Assembly: GCA_007127595.1 (NCBI GenBank) | Contig: SKZA01000302.1 | Span: 1-5,496 of the forward strand | DNA: 5,496 nucleotides | Direction of reading: 5' to 3' | Source of the DNA: Kiritimatiellia bacterium | GTDB lineage: Bacteria; Verrucomicrobiota; Kiritimatiellia; SLAD01 | Part shown: in pieces, positions 1 to 4,723 of the stretch | How positions within the stretch are numbered: position 1 is the stretch's first letter | Layout: every line of letters starts with the position of its first letter | The notes under the pieces: generated by a model | What the model saw: the letters and a program-made list of their open reading frames with translations, nothing else | Database searches by the model: none | Told to the model about the DNA's origin: nothing | Made by a program: the position numbers and the translations under genes

Positions 1-428
1 GCGAGATGGACCGGTTGTTCGAAGACTTCTTCGGCAACCTGGAATCGAGCCTTGCATGGCCGGGCGGGAACGCCCTTCGTCAACGGGCTGATGCCTGGGG
101 GCTGAACGTCGATGTCGCGGAAAGCGACAAGGAAGTCCGTGTCACCGCCGACGTGCCCGGGATGGAAGAGAAGGATATCGAAGTCGACTTGAGCGATAAC
201 CTGCTCACCATCAAGGGTGAAAAACGTCAGGAACGCGACGAAAAGGAAGCGGACTACCATGTCGTGGAACGCTCCTACGGCTCGTTCCAACGTTCCATTC
301 CGCTCCCCGGCGGATTGGAACAGGACAAGGCCAAGGCGCGGTTCAAGAATGGGGTGTTGACGATCAACATCCCGAAATCGCCCAAGGCCCAAGAGAGCCG
401 TAAGCAAATCCCGATTACAACCGAATAA
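1..428 (+). CDS. Small heat-shock protein, Hsp20/alpha-crystallin family (5' end cut by window)
   Basis: ATP-independent holdase chaperone that should bind unfolding proteins in the cytosol. The frame is open to the left edge (codon phase 3). The ATG at 6 sits inside what is normally the conserved REMDRLF..FF segment of the N-terminal region, so the true start is probably upstream of the window and this entry is treated as 5' partial. Counting from that ATG (140 residues), the alpha-crystallin domain spans about 33-124, with the VTADVPGMEEKDIEV strand region (46-60), ERSYGSFQRSIPLP (88-101) and the terminal GVLTI strand (116-120). A C-terminal extension follows with an IPI motif (135-137), the IxI/V signature that docks between dimers to build large oligomers. 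There is no membrane segment in the visible part. A second, membrane-anchored Hsp20 follows 75 bp downstream. No heat-shock promoter or CIRCE element can be judged because the 5' region is missing. Confidence 0.95.
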   Translation, partial: EMDRLFEDFFGNLESSLAWPGGNALRQRADAWGLNVDVAESDKEVRVTADVPGMEEKDIEVDLSDNLLTIKGEKRQERDEKEADYHVVERSYGSFQRSIPLPGGLEQDKAKARFKNGVLTINIPKSPKAQESRKQIPITTE

Positions 429-436
429 CGAGACGT

Positions 437-462
437 AGGCGCCCCGTGTGCGCGGGGCGCCT
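437..462 (+). terminator. GC-rich hairpin between the two hsp20 genes, possible terminator or attenuator
   Basis: A perfect 10-bp stem (AGGCGCCCCG at 437-446 with CGGGGCGCCT at 453-462) with a 6-nt loop begins 8 bases after the stop codon of the first hsp20. The bases that follow are CGCTCTTTACAT, so the U-tract is short and interrupted. It could act as a leaky terminator or as a 3'-end stabilising hairpin that lets some transcripts continue into the second hsp20. I saw no convincing promoter in 463-503. Confidence 0.6.
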
Positions 463-503
463 CGCTCTTTACATACATGACCAAAGCGGAGGGGAGTACA
501 GCC

Positions 504-1187
504 ATGTTGTATAACTACAATAGATGTGGCCATACGATCTTGGGCGTGGCCGTAGCCGTCCTGCTGCTGGTCGTGGCGGTACAGGGCGTCGTATTATACC
601 GGATGCATCAGGAGCAGAGCGCGGAAAAGGAAACGGCAGCCCGACCTGAAATAACGTCCGCCGCGCAAGCCGAGACGGACACCGAAAGCGAACCGAAACG
701 TCGACCGAACGATGCGACGGCTTGGGATCCATGGGCGGAACGCGACATCCCGGGATTCGGCCGATTGGAGGATGACTGGGATCCCTTTGGCGAAATGATG
801 CGCTTGCGGGAACAGATGGACCGCCTGTTTGGCGAATCGTTCAATCGCATGCGCATGACGCCGCATGGAATGGATCGGTTGCGGGGTATGTCGTTCTCAC
901 CCGACATGGATTTGCGGGAAGAGGACGGCGAATATGTCATTCGCTTTAATATACCCGGCGCGGAGAAAGACGATATCCGGGTGGAGATAAAGGATCGGCT
1001 TCTGACGGTCTCCGGTGTAACCAATCAACAAGTTGCGCATACCGACGAGGGCCGGATCCTGCGTTCCGAGCGAAGACAGGGCCATTTCAGCCGAACCATT
1101 ACCTTGCCCGGACCGGTAGATACAACGGCCATGCAGGCGCAGTACGAAGACGGGGTGCTGGTCGTAACGGTGCCGAAAGCCGTTTAA
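504..1187 (+). CDS. Membrane-anchored Hsp20/alpha-crystallin family protein
   Basis: Predicted small heat-shock protein tethered to the membrane. The ATG at 504 is preferred because GGAGGGGAG (488-496) lies 7 bases upstream. An in-frame ATG at 477 would add nine residues and has no such site. The 227-residue product has a short polar N-terminus, one hydrophobic helix at about 11-32 (ILGVAVAVLLLVVAVQGVVL), then a charged, low-complexity linker (about 36-92) rich in E, A and R. After that comes DPFGEMMRLREQMDRLFGESF (94-113), the usual N-terminal motif of soluble Hsp20s, and the alpha-crystallin domain (about 134-224), ending in DGVLVVTVPK. The chain stops two residues later (AV), so there is no C-terminal extension and no IxI motif, unlike the neighbouring Hsp20. 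Flanking charges are nearly balanced (R7 against R33), so the side of the membrane the domain faces is undecided. No lipobox or clear signal-peptidase site was seen, so an uncleaved anchor is favoured. Confidence 0.92.
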   Translation: MLYNYNRCGHTILGVAVAVLLLVVAVQGVVLYRMHQEQSAEKETAARPEITSAAQAETDTESEPKRRPNDATAWDPWAERDIPGFGRLEDDWDPFGEMMRLREQMDRLFGESFNRMRMTPHGMDRLRGMSFSPDMDLREEDGEYVIRFNIPGAEKDDIRVEIKDRLLTVSGVTNQQVAHTDEGRILRSERRQGHFSRTITLPGPVDTTAMQAQYEDGVLVVTVPKAV

Positions 1188-1292
1188 GTGCCTGCGTCGC
1201 GTCGCATCGACGTGATCTAACGGCGCACGCCTCACCGAGACGCCCCATGACCCCGCTTCAAGCGCATGCGCGTCAACTTAAGTATGCCGCGT

Positions 1293-1315
1293 CCCCACGG
1301 CCTTGTGCCGTGGGG
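1293..1315. repeat. Left REP-like palindrome of an inverted pair
   Basis: A perfect 9-bp stem, CCCCACGGC with GCCGTGGGG, closes a 5-nt loop CTTGT. The 13 bases GCCGTGGGGGGCG (1307-1319) recur unchanged at 1471-1483. The segment 1293-1314 matches the reverse complement of 1458-1479 at 21 of 22 positions. The downstream bases (GGCGAAAAATTG) have no T-run, so a + strand terminator is unlikely. The context between convergent genes and the paired inverted arrangement resemble REP/BIME (REPIN) units. The subterminal hairpins of IS200/IS605-type elements are the other obvious comparison. Confidence 0.7.
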
Positions 1316-1352
1316 GGCGAAAAATTGAATCAGCAAGGAATTCAGTATCAGG

Positions 1353-1427
1353 CTACACGCGCCTGTGTAGAGCGAATGTGGGACGTTCACGTCTTCATTC
1401 GCTCCTGTTCAGGCTCCGGCCAGAACG
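1353..1427 (+). other. Three consecutive hairpins, candidate structured RNA or MITE interior
   Basis: Three stems follow one another almost without spacing. The first pairs CTACAC (1353-1358) with GTGTAG (1365-1370). The second pairs GAGCGAATG (1370-1378) with CATTCGCTC (1396-1404). It continues, past a bulged T1379, through two G-T pairs into GACG (1382-1385) with CGTC (1390-1393) and a TTCA loop. The third pairs GTTC (1407-1410) with GAAC (1423-1426), has an A-A mismatch, then GGC/GCC closing a TCCG loop, which is a C(UNCG)G tetraloop if transcribed from +. The G-U pairs and the UNCG loop work only in + strand RNA, which hints at selection on an RNA. The first two stems share G1370, so they compete at that base. 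I recognise no known RNA family. Confidence 0.45.
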
Positions 1428-1457
1428 AAAGATCCGACTATTCTCATCCTTTCCGCT

Positions 1458-1479
1458 CCCACGGCCCAAGGCCGTGGGG
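1458..1479. repeat. Right REP-like palindrome of an inverted pair
   Basis: CCCACGGC (1458-1465) pairs with GCCGTGGG (1471-1478) around a loop CCAAG, and an extra C-G pair is possible inside it. CAAGGCCGTGGGG (1467-1479) is also the exact reverse complement of CCCCACGGCCTTG (1293-1305). The two repeats could therefore pair with each other over 13 bp and enclose the hairpins between them, as an alternative to forming two local stems. Read on the - strand as a terminator for the peptidase gene, the hairpin is followed by GCGGAAAGG and lacks a U-tract. Confidence 0.7.
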
Positions 1480-1570
1480 GGCGTTATGTCGATCAGGCCC
1501 TTAAGTTACCGCGCATGGCCTTTGGCGCCCAAGTCTCTGCGCCCTCCTGTTCAAATATGCGTCCGGCGTG

Positions 1571-2686
1571 TCACACCGCACAGCGCGCCAGGATGCGGCA
1601 TCCCGTACGGGTCACGACCACGGTGTCCTCGAAGCGGACGCCGCCCCACTTCTTGTAGTACAGTCCCGGCTCGACCGTCACCACGTCGCCGGCCAGCAGG
1701 CGTGTCGATGTCAGGTTCAAGGACGGCGCTTCATGGATATCGAGTCCGATGCCATGGCCCGTGCTATGAATGAACCCTTCGCCCCAACCGTTCTTTACAG
1801 TCGTTTCAAAGCCGTGTTCGCGCAGGACGCGCTGCGCCGTTTCGTGCACACGCTTCACCGTGACCCCGGCGCGAATGACGGTTAACGCCGTCTTTTGTGC
1901 CGCGCGCACGGCACGTATCATGCGCGTTACCTCAGGTTTCGGCGTGCCTTTGACCATGGTACGCGTGATATCGCCCCAATAGCCGCTGTCTTTGTGGCGC
2001 GGAAAGATATCGATCACGATCGGCTGACCGGCGCGTAACGGGCCGTGTCCGCGCTCATGCGGATCGGCGCCCTGCGCACCGCCGGCCACAATCGTTTCCA
2101 ACGCCACGCAATCGTGCTCCAACAATGTGCGCTCAATGACGTAGCGCACATCCTCCGAGCGCAAGCGACTACCGTCGCGCCGCGTCAGATATCCCCGCCG
2201 ATCCACCGACGCCTGCTGAATAACCCGTCCGGCGGCTTTCATGGCGGCCACGGCCGCCCGTTGCGTTCGGGTAATCTGTCGCACTTCCTCCTTCGACTTC
2301 CGGCGACGCGCGGGAAATAGTGATTCTTCCGCCACACGCACGCGGATACCCGCCTTACGCAATCGTTCGGCGATGCCGAAGGGAAACGAAGCGGGAACGA
2401 CGACGGAACGGCGACGCTGCTTCTTCAATAGCGCCGTCGCCCAATCGGATAAGCGCCCGCGGGCGCGTCCTTCCAAACCCAGTTGCTGCGGCGTATAGAC
2501 TTCCGTGACATTCGCCGTACGTTGCGCGCGTCCGTATTCCAATAAGGACACGACTAGATAACGTTTACGCCCGTCGACGAGCAGTACCACGGGATCCGGC
2601 GCCGTGAAACCGCTTGCATACCGTAAATCGGCGTCCTGCGCACCGCCTTCAACCAACAGAATAGGGCCTGTTAATTTCTTCGCCAC
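1571..2686 (-). CDS. Xaa-Pro peptidase, M24B family (aminopeptidase P / prolidase type)
   Basis: Cytosolic metallopeptidase expected to cleave Xaa-Pro bonds at the N-terminus of peptides or in dipeptides. The product has 371 residues, the usual size for the shorter M24B enzymes. An N-terminal creatinase-like domain (about 1-135) precedes the pita-bread catalytic domain (about 140-365). All five metal ligands are visible: D226 (IVIDIFPR), D239 (WGDITRT), H311 (STGHGIG), E339 (TVEPGLY) and E353 (RFEDTVVV). H210 (DPHERGHG) and H318 (DIHE) match the family's accessory histidines. The start is a GTG (complement of 2684-2686). The nearest upstream ATGs are out of frame, and the ribosome binding site is weak (GAAGATG just upstream). 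Aminopeptidase P and dipeptidase activities cannot be told apart here, so no gene symbol is given. It is transcribed divergently from dnaA across a 474-bp gap. Confidence 0.93.
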   Translation of the reverse strand: MAKKLTGPILLVEGGAQDADLRYASGFTAPDPVVLLVDGRKRYLVVSLLEYGRAQRTANVTEVYTPQQLGLEGRARGRLSDWATALLKKQRRRSVVVPASFPFGIAERLRKAGIRVRVAEESLFPARRRKSKEEVRQITRTQRAAVAAMKAAGRVIQQASVDRRGYLTRRDGSRLRSEDVRYVIERTLLEHDCVALETIVAGGAQGADPHERGHGPLRAGQPIVIDIFPRHKDSGYWGDITRTMVKGTPKPEVTRMIRAVRAAQKTALTVIRAGVTVKRVHETAQRVLREHGFETTVKNGWGEGFIHSTGHGIGLDIHEAPSLNLTSTRLLAGDVVTVEPGLYYKKWGGVRFEDTVVVTRTGCRILARCAV

Positions 2687-2726
2687 TTTGCATCTTCATT
2701 CGTTAAATCACTGATCATGAAGCTCT

Positions 2727-2755
2727 TTTGTAACTGCCGGCAAACGACAAAACAA
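2727..2755 (-). promoter_or_regulatory. Weak candidate promoter for the peptidase gene
   Basis: On the - strand, TTGTTT (complement of 2750-2755) is followed after exactly 17 bases by TACAAA (complement of 2727-2732). It matches the sigma-70 consensus at three of six and four of six positions. It would give a leader of roughly 35 bases before the GTG start. The match is modest and could be chance in an A+T-rich region. Confidence 0.22.
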
Positions 2756-2860
2756 GGCGGAAGTTGCTTGCTTTCGTCATAATCGTCTACACATCAATAC
2801 CTAACACAAAATCCTTTATTTAGTATGTTTTCAACTCACCCACCCCACATATTGTAGTGT

Positions 2861-2869
2861 TGTGAATTA
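2861..2869 (-). promoter_or_regulatory. DnaA-box-like site upstream of dnaA
   Basis: TGTGAATTA is the complement of TAATTCACA, one mismatch from TTATNCACA. It is isolated, about 300 bp upstream of the dnaA start. It could contribute to DnaA autoregulation or to a bipartite origin, but a single one-mismatch site in A+T-rich DNA is weak evidence. Confidence 0.3.
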
Positions 2870-2887
2870 GTTTGTGATTTCTCTTTT

Positions 2888-2937
2888 TTGCCTTGTGGCC
2901 GTTTGTGCGCTTGCCTATTCTTGCCTTGCACAGGCAA
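2888..2937. repeat. Cluster of TTGCCT words upstream of dnaA
   Basis: TTGCCT occurs at 2888, 2911 and 2921, and its complement AGGCAA at 2932-2937. The copies at 2911 and 2921 are one helical turn apart, and the last copy and the inverted one form a 6-bp stem around a 5-nt loop. The cluster ends about 50 bp before the probable -10 of dnaA, a suitable place for a regulator or an origin-binding protein. No known operator is recognised. Confidence 0.45.
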
Positions 2938-2985
2938 TACAGAGCCCCGTGAAGGGTTGTTAATAAACTATTGATAACCTCTTAA

Positions 2986-2991
2986 TATAAT
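2986..2991 (+). promoter_or_regulatory. Probable -10 element for dnaA
   Basis: A perfect TATAAT lies in an A+T-rich stretch that switches to GC-rich sequence just afterwards. No good -35 is found at 16-18 bp: TTGATA at 2971-2976 is only 9 bp away and TTGTTA at 2957-2962 is 23 bp away. If it is used, transcription would begin near 2998 and leave a leader of about 160 bases. Confidence 0.4.
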
Positions 2992-3146
2992 TCGGCGGCG
3001 CTCTGTAAGCGTCTGATTTCACGTTGATAACGCGGGCGTCGTGCGGAGACACTCGCGACGGGTATGTGTGCGATGATTCGCGCGCATTCGCATAACAACG
3101 GGAACTTGAGACGACAAAGAAAATTTAACGTTGGTTTCTTTTGAGC

Positions 3147-3155
3147 GGGGGAGGT
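3147..3155 (+). promoter_or_regulatory. Ribosome binding site that sets the dnaA start
   Basis: GGGGGAGGT lies five bases before the GTG at 3161. It decides the start in favour of this GTG over the in-frame TTG at 3131, which has no such site and would add ten residues unlike DnaA. Confidence 0.85.
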
Positions 3156-3160
3156 ACGCA

Positions 3161-4543
3161 GTGGAGAATAACGCGTCCACGATTTGGAATGGCGCATGCA
3201 AACGATTACAGGAAGTTCTTTCCAAGGATGTTTACGAACGTTGGATCGATGTCATTGAGGCGGATCGTCTGGAAGATGAGACGTTGACACTGCGCGTGGC
3301 AAACGATTTTTATCAATCGTGGCTCGTAGAGAACTATCTGTCATTGATCAAGGACGCGGTGGCCGTAGTCACCGGTCGCGATCTCACGATCACGTTCGAC
3401 GTGAATCAACAGAAGGCCGCCAGGGCGTCGGATACCACATCGAGTTCAGCGGAAAGTGTGACCCTTCAGAAGGAGCCGCCCCGGACGGAACGCCGGCCTG
3501 CGCGAAAGAAGACGCGTCCGCCGACCCTGTTGAATCCGAATTATACCTTCAACTCGTTCATCATCGGTTCATCGAACAACTTCGCGCACGCCGCGTGTCT
3601 GGCCGTCGCACAATCTCCCGCACGCGCCTACAACCCGCTCTTCATATATGGCGGCGTCGGTCTCGGAAAGACACACCTGATGCAGGCCATCGGCAATTAT
3701 GTCCTGATGCAACATCCGGACGCCAGCGTGTGCTACATGTCTTGCGAAGCGTTCACCAATGACTATATCGACGCCATCCAGAACAGAAGCCTCATCGAAT
3801 TCCGTAAGAAGTATCGTCAAACCGATCTGCTGCTGATTGATGACATTCAATTTCTGGCCGGTAAGGAACGCATGCAGGAGGAATTCTTCCACACGTTCAA
3901 CGCGCTCTTTGATCAGCATAAGCAGATCATCCTGACCTGTGACCGGCCCGCCTCGGAGATTCCGGGTCTGGAGCATCGCCTTGTTTCACGCTTCGAATGG
4001 GGGCTGGTTACGGAATTGGAGCCGCCGGACGTCGAAACGCGCATCGCCATCCTCCGTAAGAAGCAGGAGGTTCTGAATCTACATTTGCCCGACGAAGTTC
4101 TTCAGTTTCTCGCCGAACGTATCCGCTCGAATATCCGTCGCCTGGAAGGCGCGTTGATCCGGACGGCCTCCTACGCCTCCTTGACGGGTCGTGAGTTGAC
4201 CCGGGAATCGTTGGAATACCTGTTGCGCGATACCCTGGACCAGGAACAACAGGAAAAGATCACCATTGAACACATCCAACGCGCCGTCGCCGAATTCTAT
4301 GACATTCGCCTGGCCGACATGACCAGTAAACGTCGTCCACAGTCCATTGCCATGCCGCGACAGGTCGCGATGTACTTGAGTCGCCAACTCACACAGCATT
4401 CGTATCCGATGATCGCCGACGCCTTTGGAAAGAATCACGCGACGGTCCTGCACGCCTGTCGTCTGATTACGGACAAGATGGCCGCCGATCCGCAGGTACG
4501 GCAGGCGGTTACGACCATTCAACAGAAACTCGTGCGCCGCTGA
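3161..4543 (+). CDS. dnaA: Chromosomal replication initiator protein DnaA
   Basis: ATP-dependent initiator that binds DnaA boxes, forms a filament at oriC, melts the unwinding element and recruits the helicase. The 460-residue protein has all four domains. Domain I (about 1-80) has W9 and YERWID. It is followed by a polar linker (about 82-122) and the AAA+ domain from about 127 (NPNYTFNSFIIG). Walker A is GGVGLGKT (164-171), Walker B LLLIDDIQ (223-230) and sensor 1 ILTCDR (257-262). Box VII SRFEWGL contains the probable arginine finger R277, and sensor 2 is NIRRLEGAL (324-332). Domain IV (about 365-460) has the helix-turn-helix with PRQVAMYL and GKNHATVLHAC (423-433). The E. coli equivalent of the last motif is GGRDHTTVLHAC, so this version is one residue shorter and differs at residues that touch DNA. 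The start is GTG. Downstream lie the probable oriC and dnaN; upstream is a long leader with a candidate -10. Confidence 0.98.
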   Translation: MENNASTIWNGACKRLQEVLSKDVYERWIDVIEADRLEDETLTLRVANDFYQSWLVENYLSLIKDAVAVVTGRDLTITFDVNQQKAARASDTTSSSAESVTLQKEPPRTERRPARKKTRPPTLLNPNYTFNSFIIGSSNNFAHAACLAVAQSPARAYNPLFIYGGVGLGKTHLMQAIGNYVLMQHPDASVCYMSCEAFTNDYIDAIQNRSLIEFRKKYRQTDLLLIDDIQFLAGKERMQEEFFHTFNALFDQHKQIILTCDRPASEIPGLEHRLVSRFEWGLVTELEPPDVETRIAILRKKQEVLNLHLPDEVLQFLAERIRSNIRRLEGALIRTASYASLTGRELTRESLEYLLRDTLDQEQQEKITIEHIQRAVAEFYDIRLADMTSKRRPQSIAMPRQVAMYLSRQLTQHSYPMIADAFGKNHATVLHACRLITDKMAADPQVRQAVTTIQQKLVRR

Positions 4544-4563
4544 AGGCTTGGTGCACAGGTCCC

Positions 4564-4603
4564 GTGATAAGTTGTGGATCGTTGTGGAAAGATGTGAACA
4601 AGT
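4564..4603 (-). repeat. 10-bp phased DnaA-box-like repeats
   Basis: GTG cores fall at 4564, 4574, 4584 and 4594, exactly 10 bp apart. The units GTTGTGGATC, GTTGTGGAAA and GATGTGAACA (4571-4600) are imperfect tandem copies. Read as boxes on the - strand they give CGATCCACA, CTTTCCACA and TTGTTCACA, with the TNCACA half conserved and the other half degenerate. Such close packing on one face of the helix suits low-affinity sites filled cooperatively by a DnaA filament. Confidence 0.6.
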
Positions 4604-4608
4604 TTGGC

Positions 4609-4637
4609 TTATGGACAGGTGAACGATGTTATGGAAA
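4609..4637 (+). repeat. Pair of TTATGGA repeats 20 bp apart
   Basis: TTATGGACA (4609-4617) and TTATGGAAA (4629-4637) start exactly 20 bp apart, two helical turns. The first differs from TTATNCACA at one position and the second at two. They extend the phased cluster, in the opposite orientation. They are probable weak DnaA sites, though they could be chance. Confidence 0.4.
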
Positions 4638-4714
4638 TGGTGTACGCCGTTTCTTAACAGGACCTGAGGGCGGGCATAGACCGTGCCAGGGGGCGCGATA
4701 GCTTGTTATTGATA

Positions 4715-4723
4715 TTGTCCACA
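4715..4723 (+). promoter_or_regulatory. Best DnaA box, TTGTCCACA
   Basis: It differs at one position from TTATCCACA and lies immediately left of the A+T-rich stretch, where an anchoring box is expected. It shares the A-to-G change at position 3 with the box at 4593-4601. It also sits in the spacer of a weak promoter-like pair (TTGATA 4709-4714, TAATAA 4732-4737), so DnaA binding could repress dnaN transcription from there. Confidence 0.6.

Larger units (their letters stand above)
1188..1570. other. Non-coding gap between convergent genes
   Basis: This 383-bp stretch separates the 3' end of the membrane Hsp20 gene (+) from the 3' end of the peptidase gene (-). Open frames crossing it have no ribosome binding site and no recognisable protein features. 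What it does hold is an unusual amount of palindromic sequence: two related palindromes at 1293-1315 and 1458-1478 with three more hairpins between them, described separately. A weaker stem (GGCGC 1524-1528 with GCGCC 1539-1543, 10-nt loop) lies near the peptidase stop. None of the hairpins is followed by a clear U-tract on either strand, so no ordinary terminator can be assigned. Confidence 0.7.
2687..3160. other. Divergent intergenic region between peptidase and dnaA
   Basis: This 474-bp non-coding region is visibly richer in A+T than the flanking genes up to about 2995. It then becomes GC-richer in what is probably the dnaA leader. It holds candidate promoters for both directions, a cluster of TTGCCT words (2888-2937), one DnaA-box-like site (2861-2869) and, in the leader, a stem of 7 bp including one G-T pair (3037-3043 with 3054-3060, 10-nt loop). 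The word TTGATAA occurs at 2971 and 3024 and again at 4779 before dnaN. I see no credible small gene: open frames here are short and lack ribosome binding sites. Confidence 0.6.

Noticed and set aside
477..503. ATG at 477 as start of the membrane Hsp20
   Set aside because: The strong GGAGGGGAG site lies inside the would-be coding sequence and is correctly spaced for the ATG at 504.
429..503. CIRCE or heat-shock sigma promoter between the hsp20 genes
   Set aside because: No TTAGCACTC/GAGTGCTAA pair and no CCCCAT-type -10 with a matching -35 could be found. The region is mostly the GC-rich hairpin.
1293..1315. Ordinary intrinsic terminator of the second hsp20 gene
   Set aside because: The stem is followed on + by GGCGAAAAATTG with no T-run, and the - strand reading also lacks one. 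It starts over 100 bases after the stop codon.
1291..1490. A two-repeat CRISPR array, because the palindromic repeats resemble some CRISPR repeats and one is followed by ATTGAAT
   Set aside because: Only two copies, about 140 bp apart. Their flanking bases diverge straight after the palindrome and they are better matched in inverted than direct orientation. No cas gene is in the window.
1247..1773. Open frames of 85 and 156 codons on + crossing the convergent gap
   Set aside because: No ribosome binding site, composition rich in R, P and S as in shadow frames, interruption by palindromes, and overlap with the peptidase gene on the other strand.
2957..2991. Complete sigma-70 promoter for dnaA using TTGATA or TTGTTA as the -35 with TATAAT
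   Set aside because: The spacers are 9 and 23 bp, outside the functional range, so only the -10 is reported.
3131..3160. TTG start for dnaA ten codons upstream
   Set aside because: It has no ribosome binding site, its extra residues do not look like DnaA, and the GGGGGAGGT site is placed for the GTG at 3161.
3569..4522. Antisense open frames of 135 and 147 codons inside dnaA
   Set aside because: They lie opposite a clearly conserved dnaA, have no family features, and are typical shadow frames of GC-rich coding DNA.
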